Source: JAAFIM01 sp964467315 (GTDB lineage: Bacteria > Bacteroidota > Bacteroidia > Chitinophagales > Saprospiraceae). Taken from it: a DNA stretch of 19,290 nucleotides. The notes beneath the pieces are model-generated. The model did no database searches. It was not told where the DNA came from and saw only the letters and a list, made by a program, of their open reading frames with translations. The stretch is taken from NCBI GenBank assembly GCA_964467315.1, contig CAYXSA010000080.1, positions 1 through 19,290 of the forward strand, read 5' to 3'. Shown one piece after another: positions 6,235 to 14,576 of the stretch (position 1 is its first letter; each line of letters opens with the position of its first letter). A program made the position numbers and the translations under genes.

Positions 6235-7410
6235 ATGCGCATTTTTTTCGCCGTCTTGCTTTCTGCGTTTTTTTACGCCTGCGGCGGTAGCGATATTTTG
6301 CTACACAATCGCCCCCTAAATTCCGTACAAAACGCCTCCCGCACGCACCTAAACGTCGTACACATCGGCGAAAAAAGCTATCTGCTCATTCGCAGCGAAG
6401 TCGCCAACTTCAGCGCCCAAATCCTCGCCTACAACGAATACGACGGCAACGATAAAATATGGGAACTCGCCTTCAGCGACCCCGCCCCTTGCAGCTTCGC
6501 CCCCGATTGCCGTTGCGTCGAACTGCCCGAAGTGCCCGCCCGCGCCCGCCTCTATGCCCTGCACGTCATCATACAAAACAGCGCTACCAAATACGTCTAC
6601 TCCGACCTCCTACCCGTCAACCGCTACCAAGACAATGCCCAAACCCTGCATATTTTCGACGATAAAAACCAACTCCGCAGCCAAAAATACCTACCCGCTG
6701 GCACCAAACTACGTTTCAGCCACAAAGGCGACAGCGTACAACGCTTTTTCCTGCGCCACTACCCCGCTGCCCAACTCGTAGCCGCCGCCCCACACAACGA
6801 AGACCGCACACAGATTTTCAACCCGCTCACAGCCGCCGCCCGTACTTTTCGCATAGAGCGCGATAGCTTTTTCACCCTCGCGGAAGAAGGCACTTATTTC
6901 CTACAAACCGATAGCTCCAGCAATAAAGGCGTGCTATTCATCTGCACCGATGGCGACTATCCCAAAATCACCCGACTCGGCGAACTGATAGAAGCCATGC
7001 GCTATATCACCAAAAACGAAGAGTACGAACGCCTCACGACATCCGAAGACCAAAAAGCCGAACTCGACCGCTATTGGCTTGCCCGCTCCCCCGATAAAGA
7101 GCGCTCTCGCAGCCTGCTGCGCATCTATTTCAAACGCGCCGAAATCGCTAATGCCTATTTTACTGCCGAACAAGCAGGCTGGCGTACCGATAGAGGGATT
7201 ATTTTCGTCGTCTTTGGTAAACCCAAAACTATTCGTAAATTTGCCCAACACGAAACTTGGTTTTATCCACAAACGACCTACCGCCCTGCGGTAGAATTTG
7301 TCTTCCAACGACGGGGCGAAATCTACCAACTCGATAGAAATCAACAATACCGCGAGGTCTGGAACGCCGAAATCCTACAATGGCGCGCTGGATATATGCG
7401 CACAGAATAA
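6235..7410 (+). CDS. GWxTD-domain lipoprotein
   Basis: The 391-aa product starts with a short lipoprotein signal (MRIFFAVLLSAFFYAC, lipid-modified Cys16 followed by GGSD). The frame is open 204 bases further upstream, but that part is repeat DNA and would bury the signal. The middle is beta-rich with a CxC pair (PDCRCVEL). The C-terminus carries the GWxTD domain: GWRTD at 315-319, then RGIIFVVFGKPKTIRKF and ETWFYPQ, and a final FVFQRRGEIYQLDRNQQY. GWxTD proteins are widespread in Bacteroidota and related phyla and have no settled function. A terminator follows at 7470-7507. Confidence 0.9.
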   Translation: MRIFFAVLLSAFFYACGGSDILLHNRPLNSVQNASRTHLNVVHIGEKSYLLIRSEVANFSAQILAYNEYDGNDKIWELAFSDPAPCSFAPDCRCVELPEVPARARLYALHVIIQNSATKYVYSDLLPVNRYQDNAQTLHIFDDKNQLRSQKYLPAGTKLRFSHKGDSVQRFFLRHYPAAQLVAAAPHNEDRTQIFNPLTAAARTFRIERDSFFTLAEEGTYFLQTDSSSNKGVLFICTDGDYPKITRLGELIEAMRYITKNEEYERLTTSEDQKAELDRYWLARSPDKERSRSLLRIYFKRAEIANAYFTAEQAGWRTDRGIIFVVFGKPKTIRKFAQHETWFYPQTTYRPAVEFVFQRRGEIYQLDRNQQYREVWNAEILQWRAGYMRTE

Positions 7411-7469
7411 TAGCCCCCCAAAAAGGGCATCTCATATTTCAAGATTTAGATTACAGGTTTTTTAAGGTC

Positions 7470-7507
7470 GGAGGCTTTAGTCGAGAGATTAAATGCCTCC
7501 ATTTTTT
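7470..7507 (+). terminator. Rho-independent terminator after the GWxTD gene
   Basis: GGAGGC (7470-7475) pairs with GCCTCC (7495-7500), extended inward by TTTA/TAAA with one bulged T, and is followed by ATTTTTTA. It is 59 bases behind the stop codon at 7410. Confidence 0.85.
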
Positions 7508-7539
7508 ATGTGCAGATAAAAGCCCTTAAAATGGGAAAT

Positions 7540-7646
7540 GCGTGAGGGATAGCAGCGGAGGCGCGTAGCGCCATAGCGGATAGCCCGACCCTGCGCCTTG
7601 TAGAGCCGTAGCATGCTACGGCTCTACAAGGCGCAGGGGCACGCCC
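7540..7646 (-). repeat. Family A palindromic repeat behind hemA
   Basis: On the minus strand, 31 bases behind the hemA stop, it reads GGGCGTGCC, then the perfect nested palindrome CCTGCGCC / TTGTAGAGCCGTAGC / GCTACGGCTCTACAA / GGCGCAGG, then GTCGGGCTATCC, GGCGCTACGCGCC, and GCTGCTATCCCTCACGC. It shares the GAGCCGTAGCATGCTACGGCTC module with the copy at 6033. Confidence 0.85.
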
Positions 7647-7677
7647 AAAAAAGAAAAGGTGTATTTACTTGTCAGCC

Positions 7678-8946
7678 CTAAATCTTGCCCACCAGATTTT
7701 CGCGCGCCACCTGCAAAGGGATAGCGATGCAGCGTTTTTCGAGATAGGCGACGATTTTGTCTAAAGTAGCGCGGCTCCTGCTATCGAGTTGGGCGACTTC
7801 CTGCGAAAAGAGCGTATTGATGGCGTGTTCCGTTACGGCTTTGATTTGGCGGGGCACCTCGCTAAGGGCGACTTCTACCTGTCGGGCGCGGAAAATCTGC
7901 GCAAATTGCTCTACCGCCTCCGTGATAATTTCGCGGGCTTTGTGCACTTCTTGCTCGCGGAAACCCAAATTTTCCTTTGCCAATAGGCGCAAATGCTCGA
8001 TTTCGATGTAGTCAAGGGCTTGATTTGCGACGACTTCGGGGCTTATATTATGCGGAATAGAGAGGTCGACGGCGATTTTGCGCCCCGCCTCGCCATTGAG
8101 CAAACTGGCGTAAACCTCCGAACTAATGATGGCTTCCGTCGCCCCCGTGCAAGCTATCAGCACATCAAAACCGCCTTTGTAGTCGGCGATTGTATCCAGC
8201 GCATAGCCCTTACCCATTGGGCTGACCTGCTGCGCAAGATACTCGGCTTTGGCAGGCGTGCGATTGAAAACGGCGATATTTTTCACCTCCTGCTTTATCA
8301 AAAACTTCGCTACAAGCTGATTTGTTTGCCCTGCGCCGACCAGCAAAAAGCGGGCATCTTTGCCGATATGATGCGAAAACAGCTTCTGCATCGCCAAGGA
8401 AACGATAGACACAGGTTTTTCGCCGATGGCGGTGTTGGAATAGACCTTTTTGGCGGTTTCTACCGTCATGCGCATGAGCAGACGGATAGCGTCGCCCGTC
8501 GTGCCCCATGCCGATTGCTCCTCATAAGCCGTGCGCAGTTGACGCAATATCTCGCGCTCGCCTACGACCAGCGAATTGATAGAAGACGCTACCTCAAATA
8601 GATGCTGCACCGCTGCCTCTCCTGCAAAAACCTCCGCCGTAGAGCAGCCTTTTTCTATGGTTTCTTCCGACAAATGCGCATAATTGCGCTGCAAAAAATC
8701 CGAAGACCAAGCCGCCAAATTCTCTACAGGCTCGGCATGCACCAAAACAAACAAAATCCGATTACAGGTAGCCAAATACAACATTTCTTCCAATGCAAAG
8801 CCCTTGCGCACACGCTCCAATACCTCCGCCAAATCGCTTTCGGGATAATTATCGCTGCTCGGCGCAAGCACAAACTGCCCCAACTCCTTCAAAGGAGTAT
8901 GCCGATGCGTCAAAGTAACAATGGAATAGTGTTGCGTGGTCTTCAT
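7678..8946 (-). CDS. hemA: Glutamyl-tRNA reductase
   Basis: The 422-aa cytoplasmic enzyme reduces glutamyl-tRNA(Glu) with NADPH to glutamate-1-semialdehyde, the first committed step of C5 tetrapyrrole synthesis. The N-terminal domain contains HRHTPLKE and the active-site TCNR motif with Cys61. It is followed by the family stretch VQHLFEVASSINSLVVGEREILRQLRTAYE (Gln/His region and GE.(Q)IL). The NADPH domain has GAGQTNQLVAKF, then VFNRTPAKAEYLA, with CTGATEAIIS and VDLSIPHNISPEV as expected. The C-terminal dimerisation helix region is present. The length is normal. A good promoter lies at 9019-9047, giving a leader of about 65 bases. Other hem genes are not adjacent. Confidence 0.96.
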   Translation of the reverse strand: MKTTQHYSIVTLTHRHTPLKELGQFVLAPSSDNYPESDLAEVLERVRKGFALEEMLYLATCNRILFVLVHAEPVENLAAWSSDFLQRNYAHLSEETIEKGCSTAEVFAGEAAVQHLFEVASSINSLVVGEREILRQLRTAYEEQSAWGTTGDAIRLLMRMTVETAKKVYSNTAIGEKPVSIVSLAMQKLFSHHIGKDARFLLVGAGQTNQLVAKFLIKQEVKNIAVFNRTPAKAEYLAQQVSPMGKGYALDTIADYKGGFDVLIACTGATEAIISSEVYASLLNGEAGRKIAVDLSIPHNISPEVVANQALDYIEIEHLRLLAKENLGFREQEVHKAREIITEAVEQFAQIFRARQVEVALSEVPRQIKAVTEHAINTLFSQEVAQLDSRSRATLDKIVAYLEKRCIAIPLQVARENLVGKI

Positions 8947-9018
8947 AAATTTGGCTGTCTGTCCGACAATAGCGGCGGCTTGCTCATTTCACATCTGCAT
9001 TTCGCTGCGAAGTTCGCA

Positions 9019-9047
9019 CAAATATACGCCCCCAAGACTGCACCAAA
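9019..9047 (-). promoter_or_regulatory. hemA promoter
   Basis: On the minus strand TTTG (9047-9044), a 17-base spacer and TATATTTG (9026-9019) match the Bacteroidota consensus exactly and lie upstream of the hemA ATG at 8946. This is one of the two best promoter matches in the window. Confidence 0.7.
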
Positions 9048-9157
9048 GTCAGTTTTTTGTCAGATAATTGTCATACACGCTATTTGTAATCAGTCTAAAT
9101 TACCTTTTGCGCATAAACAACTGACAATCAACAATTTATGAATATCACCCAATGCGG

Positions 9158-9811
9158 CTATTTATCCTTCTCCTCCAAGTTTGGCGTGTAAGAGATATTC
9201 AAATCTTTGAGTATCTCCTCCAAAAGCGGGTCTTTTTCTGTATCGTACCCCTGTTGCAGATTGTAGCCGTACCAAACGCCGAGCGACTGCCATTTGAAGG
9301 CTTCCCACTCGCCCTGTAGTTGAGAAATTACGTCATAAAACGGGCGTTTTAGCTCGCGTTCGACCATTTTTATGAGGATATAGCCCTGCGTTTTGGTCAG
9401 ATTTTTTAGCTCTTGTTCGTATTTTGGCGACAAATCTTTTTGCAATTTGCGGGAGTATTTTTTGCGTTTTCCGCGCTTCATTTCGGCGGTTTCTTTCTCG
9501 ACTTGCCGATAAATACGGATAGCCTCCGCCGCGTAAGGATAGACCTTTACGGCATGTTTGCGCCATTGATTGTAGCGCCGACGGTCATCGGGGGTAGCAA
9601 AATCGCGCTTTGCCACTACATCTACGGTTGGAAAATCTATGACGGGTATCGTATCTCCGTCGACAACCATAATTTTTACCACCGTGCCGCGTATGGTCGT
9701 CGTGCTGTAGTATTCGTTGGCGCGTGCGCGCACGATACTGTCTGTTTGCGCAGACAGAAAAGGGCAAAAACTAAGAGCAGCAAAAGCAGCAGTTAAAAGG
9801 AATCGGCGCAT
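9158..9811 (-). CDS. DUF4294 secreted protein
   Basis: The ATG at 9811 gives a 217-aa protein with a clean signal peptide (MRRFLLTAAFAALSFCPFLSA, cleavage near residue 21-22). An in-frame TTG 45 bases upstream is less likely as start. Residues about 44-205 match my memory of DUF4294: VVDGDTIPVIDFPTVDVV, RRYNQWRKHAVKVYPYAAEA, LKNLTKTQGYILIKMVEREL, and WEAFKWQSLGVWYGYNLQQGYD. The family is confined, as far as I recall, to Bacteroidota and has no known function. A periplasmic location is expected. It lies upstream of hemA on the same strand with a 211-base gap that contains the hemA promoter, so separate transcription is likely. Confidence 0.88.
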   Translation of the reverse strand: MRRFLLTAAFAALSFCPFLSAQTDSIVRARANEYYSTTTIRGTVVKIMVVDGDTIPVIDFPTVDVVAKRDFATPDDRRRYNQWRKHAVKVYPYAAEAIRIYRQVEKETAEMKRGKRKKYSRKLQKDLSPKYEQELKNLTKTQGYILIKMVERELKRPFYDVISQLQGEWEAFKWQSLGVWYGYNLQQGYDTEKDPLLEEILKDLNISYTPNLEEKDK

Positions 9812-9905
9812 ACTTGGCAACAATAAAAGCGAAGAAAAAACGATTTCAGCCCGCAATTTAGTGCATTATTATCGTGCCAACGGTACGCAGGGGCTGTTTT
9901 TTTTT

Positions 9906-10042
9906 GGGCGTGCCGCTGCTCCCCGCCCCGCGCAAAGCGCGGCGCTTAAAGGTCGCAGCGTCGGGCTATCCGAGCCGCAATAAATTGCGGCTCTACTATC
10001 CCTCACGCTTTTTATCCCCTGCCGCGAAAGGCGCGGCAGGGG
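9906..10042 (+). repeat. Family A palindromic repeat plus a strong GC hairpin
   Basis: The element (9906-10008) has GGGCGTGCC, a GCTGC...GCAGC outer stem enclosing CCGCGC/GCGCGG, GTCGGGCTATCC, the module GAGCCGcaataaattgCGGCTC, and CTACTATCCCTCACGC. Eight bases later comes an 11-bp perfect hairpin, CCCCTGCCGCG (10016-10026) with CGCGGCAGGGG (10032-10042) and loop AAAGG. It fills the divergent gap between the DUF4294 gene and rloA. Confidence 0.85.
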
Positions 10043-10120
10043 CAGCATGCGTATTTTTATCTTTTTTCTATTTTTTTGCTTTTTCACTACCTAAATCCAA
10101 AAAAACAGCACGAACTTGCC

Positions 10121-10128
10121 TATATTTG
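10121..10128 (+). promoter_or_regulatory. Candidate -7 box for rloA-rloB
   Basis: TATATTTG matches TAnnTTTG exactly and ends 22 bases before the ATG at 10151. No TTTG lies at the usual -33 distance. Confidence 0.5.
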
Positions 10129-10150
10129 CGAAATAAATGCAAACAAAACT

Positions 10151-11488
10151 ATGTTCATATCATTTAAAGTAGCTAATTATCGCTCCATTGGAGAAGCGCA
10201 AACGCTAAACCTTCAGCCTTTAGTCAAATATAAAGACTATCCAGAAAATATATTTAGCGCAGAAAACCATCAGAGCCTAAACGCTGTAGCACTCTATGGC
10301 GCTAATGCGAGCGGAAAAAGCAATTTACTAAAAGCCATCGGGCTGATGGATAAACTTATATTCACTTCCGCCAAGTCCAATTCTACCGATAAGCTGCCTT
10401 TTGACCCCTTTTGGCTAAAAAAAGCCCTGCGCGAGCAGCCTACAAGCTTGGAAATAACTTTTATTGCCAAAAAAATTCGCTACCGCTATGGATTTAGATA
10501 CGATGCCACACAAATAGTCGAAGAATATCTATACCGCAAATCCACAGGGCGAGAAATAGCCGTTTTTTTGCGACAAGGCGATACGATAGAGACTTCTTCA
10601 GGATTTAAAGGCAATAAAAAACTCATCGAAGCTGCCATCGAAGCTACTAAAGAAAATGCCTTGTTTCTCTCCGTTTGCGATATGCTAAATGTGGAAGAAG
10701 CAAAGCTAATTTTGCGCTGGTTTTCGCAGCTTCATTGCTTAGAAGGCATACAGACGGAACCGCATCAACTCGCTACTATGTCGCTCTGGGAGCAAGAAAG
10801 CTACCAACACAATATAAAAAATTATCTTTCTCAACTGCAATTAGGCTTTGATGACATACAGGTTGCTATCAAAGAATTTGATATGGCAGATTTACCTGCG
10901 GATATGTCAGAAAACGATAAAGTACGACTTTCAGCCCAATTACGCGGTAAAAAAGGCTTCAAAACGACAACCTCCCACGCCATATACGACGAGCAGGGCA
11001 AAAAAACAGCAGAAGCAGCCATCTTTTTGATGTCAGAACAAGAATCCGAAGGCACAAAAAAGGCTTTCCATCTTAGTGGGCATATCATTAAAGTACTGAC
11101 AGACGGGGGAGTTTTGGTGATTGATGAGATAGAAGCCAAAATGCACCCTTTGCTCACGCTTTCCATCATACAACTCTTCCTAAATGCCGATAGCAATCCC
11201 CAAAAAGCCCAAATTATTTTTGCTACCCACGATAGCAATTTGCTCACTTATGCGCAGTTCCGCAGAGACCAAATTTATTTTGTTGAAAAAAATCGTTGGG
11301 AGTCTACTGAACTCTATTCCCTCGCCGATTTTAGATATTTTGAGCAAGCAGGCAATGCAGCAGAGCGCATAGACTCCGACAAAGAAAAACGCTATCTCGA
11401 AGGGCGCTACGGTGCTGTGCCCCTCATCAATGCTCAATTACTCATCTCGAAATACCAGCAAAATGGCGAAAAAGGGCAAAATAACTAA
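10151..11488 (+). CDS. rloA: RloA-like AAA_15-type ATPase, probable phage-defence component
   Basis: The 445-aa cytoplasmic ATPase belongs to the SMC/ABC-like AAA_15/21 group. It starts with the usual MFISFKVANYRSIGE. Walker A is GANASGKS (50-57). A degenerate signature ESEGTKK is at 298-304. Walker B is VLVIDEIEAKMHP (321-333, Asp325 and Glu326). The switch histidine is His360 in FATHDSNLL. The tail has EGRYGAVPLI (417-426), typical of ATPases paired with RloB. An in-frame TTG 75 bases upstream is rejected as start. The rloB ATG lies inside its end (26-base overlap), so the two are co-translated. Base use is unlike the neighbours: 20 and 18 G+C in the 60-base lines 10201 and 10801, against 35 at 12541 and 37 at 14041. 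This suggests horizontal transfer. Confidence 0.9.
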   Translation: MFISFKVANYRSIGEAQTLNLQPLVKYKDYPENIFSAENHQSLNAVALYGANASGKSNLLKAIGLMDKLIFTSAKSNSTDKLPFDPFWLKKALREQPTSLEITFIAKKIRYRYGFRYDATQIVEEYLYRKSTGREIAVFLRQGDTIETSSGFKGNKKLIEAAIEATKENALFLSVCDMLNVEEAKLILRWFSQLHCLEGIQTEPHQLATMSLWEQESYQHNIKNYLSQLQLGFDDIQVAIKEFDMADLPADMSENDKVRLSAQLRGKKGFKTTTSHAIYDEQGKKTAEAAIFLMSEQESEGTKKAFHLSGHIIKVLTDGGVLVIDEIEAKMHPLLTLSIIQLFLNADSNPQKAQIIFATHDSNLLTYAQFRRDQIYFVEKNRWESTELYSLADFRYFEQAGNAAERIDSDKEKRYLEGRYGAVPLINAQLLISKYQQNGEKGQNN

Positions 11489-12194
11489 ACCCATAGGCTT
11501 CGAGGAAGGAACGCGCAAAGCCAAAAGCAGAAAATACGCGCAATATTTTTTGATTGTTTGCGAAGACGAAAAAAGTGAACCCGCCTATTTCCAACATTTT
11601 CAAACGGCATTTGAACAAGCTTACGGCAAAGCAGGCACTTTATACTTGGAGATTAAAGGCACAGGCAAAGACCCCTTAGGCGTGGTGAATGCAGCCATAG
11701 AGGCAAGGCAAAAACTCAAAGATAAAACCCTGCGAGATATTGATTTTACTTGGGTAGTATTTGATAGAGATGATGCTCAGCTCCAACCGACTACGGCCAG
11801 CAATTTTGCAAAGGCTTTGCAACTTGCTAAAAAAGAAAAAATATATGTCGCTTGCAGCAATGAAGTCTTTGAATTATGGTTATTGCTACATTTGAGGCAG
11901 GTAGAGCCTACCAAGCCCTTTCCGCGTAAAGAGATTTATGCAGCACTACAGCAAGCGATACGCGATAGTTCCGCGCAAGAGCAATCTTACGAATACGACC
12001 ACTACCGCAATGCAGCCAAGATAATACCCAAAATTTTGGACTATGGCAACGAAAGCAAGGCTATCGAGCGGGCGGAAGCCTTGCGCATTTATCATCAAGG
12101 AACAGATATTATAGCGGCTGACCCCAGCACTGATGTTTATTTATTGGTAAAAGAATTGCGGCAATGGTTGCATTTTTATACTTACGATGATTAA
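11463..12194 (+). CDS. rloB: RloB-family TOPRIM-like protein, probable defence effector
   Basis: The 243-aa protein matches the RloB family (PF13707 by memory). It has VCEDEKSEPAYFQHF (32-46, the acidic N-terminal site), VVFDRDD (98-104, a TOPRIM-type DxD), SNEVFELWLLLHL (132-144, strongly conserved in the family) and NPST-like DPSTDVYLLVKEL (220-232). TOPRIM folds bind a metal through the glutamate and DxD and often act as nucleases; nuclease activity here is inferred. The first motif differs from the common CEGxTEP: Asp35 replaces Gly and one residue is added. The ATG at 11463 overlaps the end of rloA. An upstream TTG in frame would add 17 residues and is less likely. No hsd restriction-modification genes are nearby. 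Confidence 0.88.
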   Translation: MAKKGKITKPIGFEEGTRKAKSRKYAQYFLIVCEDEKSEPAYFQHFQTAFEQAYGKAGTLYLEIKGTGKDPLGVVNAAIEARQKLKDKTLRDIDFTWVVFDRDDAQLQPTTASNFAKALQLAKKEKIYVACSNEVFELWLLLHLRQVEPTKPFPRKEIYAALQQAIRDSSAQEQSYEYDHYRNAAKIIPKILDYGNESKAIERAEALRIYHQGTDIIAADPSTDVYLLVKELRQWLHFYTYDD

Positions 12195-12260
12195 CGCCTC
12201 CTCCTCGAAAGCAAGCTAAAATGCTGCGGCAGAACCTAAAATCTCCCTTCGCTGTTTATC

Positions 12261-12395
12261 GGGCTAGCGATGCGGAGGGCGCGCGTGTAGGGGCAGACAC
12301 ATGGGTCTGCCCTTTACCGCGCGGTGCAGCCGCGTTTGCGCGGCTGTACTGTAACCCGTAGCGTAGCGGCGACGCGCTTTGCGCGGCGCAGCCCC
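12261..12395. repeat. Family B palindromic intergenic repeat, copy 2
   Basis: It has the ends GGGCTAGCGATGCGGAG and GCGCAGCCCC and the inner GTAGCGTAGCGGCGACGCG, as in copy 1. The middle differs: a hairpin module GGGCAGACACAT-GGGTCTGCCC (from about 12291) and CAGCCGCGtttgCGCGGCTG. The first module also occurs inside the family A copy at 14577. It lies 66 bases behind rloB and 41 before the next ATG. Confidence 0.8.
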
Positions 12396-12436
12396 AAAAT
12401 AAAAAAGATTAAAAAACGAACTGACCAAAAATAGAG

Positions 12437-13558
12437 ATGAAAGATACGAATTTTTACCCTCTGCAAGTCATCGCCATCAGCCGACTGACAGCCGATGCCG
12501 TCGCTATCAGCCTCCAAGCCAAAGACGAAGAAACCCAGCAGCGTTTTGCGCAATACAACTGCGGGCAATACCTGACTTTGCGGCTCACCATCGGCGGCGA
12601 AGAACTGCGGCGCGCCTACTCGCTTTGCTCCTCGCCACATACCGATAAAGTGCTACAAATCGGCGTAAAACAAGTGCAAAACGGGCGCGTTTCTACCCAT
12701 CTTTGCCAAAATTTGAAGGTCGGCGACACGCTCGAAGCCATGCCCGCGCAGGGAAAATTTTCGCCCGAAATCGATATAGACCAAAAGAAAGATTATTTCC
12801 TTTGGGCAGGCGGGAGCGGCATCACCCCACTGCTTAGCATCGCAAAATCTATAGTCGAAGCCGAACCCAAAAGCCGCGTGATGCTCTATTATGTCAATCG
12901 CAGAGAAGAAAGCATTTTGTTTGCTGAGGAGCTGAAACGATTGGAGCAGCGATACCGCGACCAAATCTATCTGCAACACTGCCTAACCCAACCAAAAACC
13001 GAGAAAAAAGGCGGTTTCTTGGGCTTTTTCGCCAAAACGGTGAGCAACTGGCAGGGCGATGCAGGACGCATAAATGCCGAAAAAATTAGCCGCTGGGTCG
13101 AGCGCCAACGCAGCGAAGACAGCAGAATAGCCGAGCATTATTTATGCGGTCCCGAAGGCATGATGCGCACCATTAGCGATACTTTGCGCCTGCGCGGGGT
13201 AGAAACCGCCAACATTCATCAGGAGTATTTTTCCGATAGTAGCAGCGATGCCGTAGCCGCCGCAGCCAACAGCGCAGGCAGCAACATAAAGGTTACCCTC
13301 AATAAAAAGACTTTTGAAGTAGAATTGCAGCCCAACGAAACCATCTTAAAAGCCCTCATACGCATCAAAGCCAACCCGCCTTTTTCCTGCACTTCGGGCG
13401 CTTGCTCTACCTGTATGGCGAAGGTCATGAGCGGCAAAGCCAGCATGTCGCGCTGTTTAGCCTTAGACGAAAGCGAGGTACAGGCAGGCTATATACTCAC
13501 CTGCACGGCTACGCCCGACACGGCAGGCGGCGAGCTGCACGTTAATTTTGATGTGTAG
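12437..13558 (+). CDS. Ferredoxin-NAD(P)H reductase-like flavoprotein with C-terminal 2Fe-2S domain (PaaE-like)
   Basis: The 373-aa protein passes electrons between NAD(P)H, FAD and a plant-type 2Fe-2S cluster. The FAD site RAYS is at 59-62, the nucleotide-binding GGSGITP at 125-131, and CGPEGMM at 237-243. The ferredoxin domain (about 283-373) has cluster ligands Cys318, Cys323, Cys326 and Cys356. This order is that of phenylacetyl-CoA epoxidase subunit E and related oxygenase reductases. No paa or oxygenase genes are near, so the electron acceptor is unknown and I give no symbol. An Ala/Ser linker (265-282) joins the parts, and a FAD-domain insert GGFLGFFAKTVSNWQG lies at about 192-207. It is followed 14 bases later by the GNAT gene, probably in one transcript. 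Confidence 0.92.
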   Translation: MKDTNFYPLQVIAISRLTADAVAISLQAKDEETQQRFAQYNCGQYLTLRLTIGGEELRRAYSLCSSPHTDKVLQIGVKQVQNGRVSTHLCQNLKVGDTLEAMPAQGKFSPEIDIDQKKDYFLWAGGSGITPLLSIAKSIVEAEPKSRVMLYYVNRREESILFAEELKRLEQRYRDQIYLQHCLTQPKTEKKGGFLGFFAKTVSNWQGDAGRINAEKISRWVERQRSEDSRIAEHYLCGPEGMMRTISDTLRLRGVETANIHQEYFSDSSSDAVAAAANSAGSNIKVTLNKKTFEVELQPNETILKALIRIKANPPFSCTSGACSTCMAKVMSGKASMSRCLALDESEVQAGYILTCTATPDTAGGELHVNFDV

Positions 13559-13572
13559 AAAATCAACTTAAA

Positions 13573-14541
13573 ATGCAGCCCCTTCGCTACTCCCCTACTC
13601 TACATAAGTCCCTATGGGACAGCACTTTATCGCGCTGCAAAAACGCCACCTTTTTGCATCGGCGCGATTTTATGGACTATCATGCCGATAGATTTTGCGA
13701 CCATTCTATTTTGATTTTCGACGAGCGTGGCGAGGTGGCGGCGCTTTTGCCTGCGCATGAGCGCGAGGGAGATTGGTACTCGCATCAGGGGCTGACTTAT
13801 GGCGGTTTGCTCTTGCGCAGCGAGCTAAAATTGAGCGAAATCCTCGCTTGCTGGCAGGCGCTGCAAGACTACGGGCGTGCGCAAGCTTGGCAAAATCTGC
13901 ACTATAAAGCCGTGCCCGATTTTTACCATACCGCCAGCACGCAGGAAGAAGCATACGCATTGCAGATGCTTGGCGCGGAATGTACGCGGGTGGACACGGC
14001 TTTTGTTTTCCGTCAAACTATGCCTCTTGAATTGCAAACGCGCCGTCGACGTGCTGTGCAGAAAGCCGAAAAAATGGGCATTCGCATTGAGCCCGCGCCC
14101 GATTGTCGCGCCTTTTGGCGGGAGATATTAAGCCCCAATTTGCAGGAGCGTTTTGGGGTACAGCCCGTGCACTCGGAGGCAGAAATCGAACTTTTGCGCA
14201 GCCGTTTTCCCGACGAAATTTTGCAGTACAACGCCTATTTGGGTACGCAACTCCTCGCGGGCACGACCATTTTCCGCACGCCCCGCGCTGCGCATGCGCA
14301 GTACATTTCCGCCAACGCCGCAGGGCGCGATACGGGCGCTATCGACCTGCTTTTTTACCGTTTAATTAGCGAAATTTTCGCCGATTTGCCCTTTTTTAGC
14401 TTCGGCATCGCCAACGAAGAGCAGGGCAAGCGCCTCAATAAAGGGCTGATGGACTGGAAAGAAGGTTTTTCTACCGAAATTTTCGCGCACCAATTTTATC
14501 GTATTCCCCTGCAAACGCCGCCCCGTTTTAAGCCGCTCTAA
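13573..14541 (+). CDS. GNAT/FemAB-like acyltransferase
   Basis: The 322-aa cytoplasmic protein resembles the Bacteroidota group of GNAT-fold (Acetyltransf_6/FemAB-like) proteins. The N-terminus NATFLHRRDFMDYHADRF (24-41), followed by a strand pair and ALLPAHEREG (57-66), is the recurrent pattern. Later come RRRRAVQKAEKMGI and an acceptor-like C-terminal region with AHAQYISAN, GAIDLLFYRLI and NKGLMDWKEGF. The substrate is unknown; members of the group transfer acyl or aminoacyl groups to sugars or peptides. It sits 14 bases behind the reductase gene. A family A repeat starts 36 bases behind its stop. Confidence 0.82.
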   Translation: MQPLRYSPTLHKSLWDSTLSRCKNATFLHRRDFMDYHADRFCDHSILIFDERGEVAALLPAHEREGDWYSHQGLTYGGLLLRSELKLSEILACWQALQDYGRAQAWQNLHYKAVPDFYHTASTQEEAYALQMLGAECTRVDTAFVFRQTMPLELQTRRRRAVQKAEKMGIRIEPAPDCRAFWREILSPNLQERFGVQPVHSEAEIELLRSRFPDEILQYNAYLGTQLLAGTTIFRTPRAAHAQYISANAAGRDTGAIDLLFYRLISEIFADLPFFSFGIANEEQGKRLNKGLMDWKEGFSTEIFAHQFYRIPLQTPPRFKPL

Positions 14542-14576
14542 ATTAAAACTTTTGCCGTTTTTTCAAACTTTTTTTG

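Noticed and set aside
7993..9141. Two long + strand open frames opposite hemA (202 and 179 codons)
   Set aside because: They are antisense to a complete glutamyl-tRNA reductase with all motifs, show no domain pattern, and the second runs through the hemA promoter.
12437..13558. Phenylacetate degradation gene paaE
   Set aside because: The domain order fits, but no other paa gene is near and many oxygenase reductases share it, so the symbol was not assigned.
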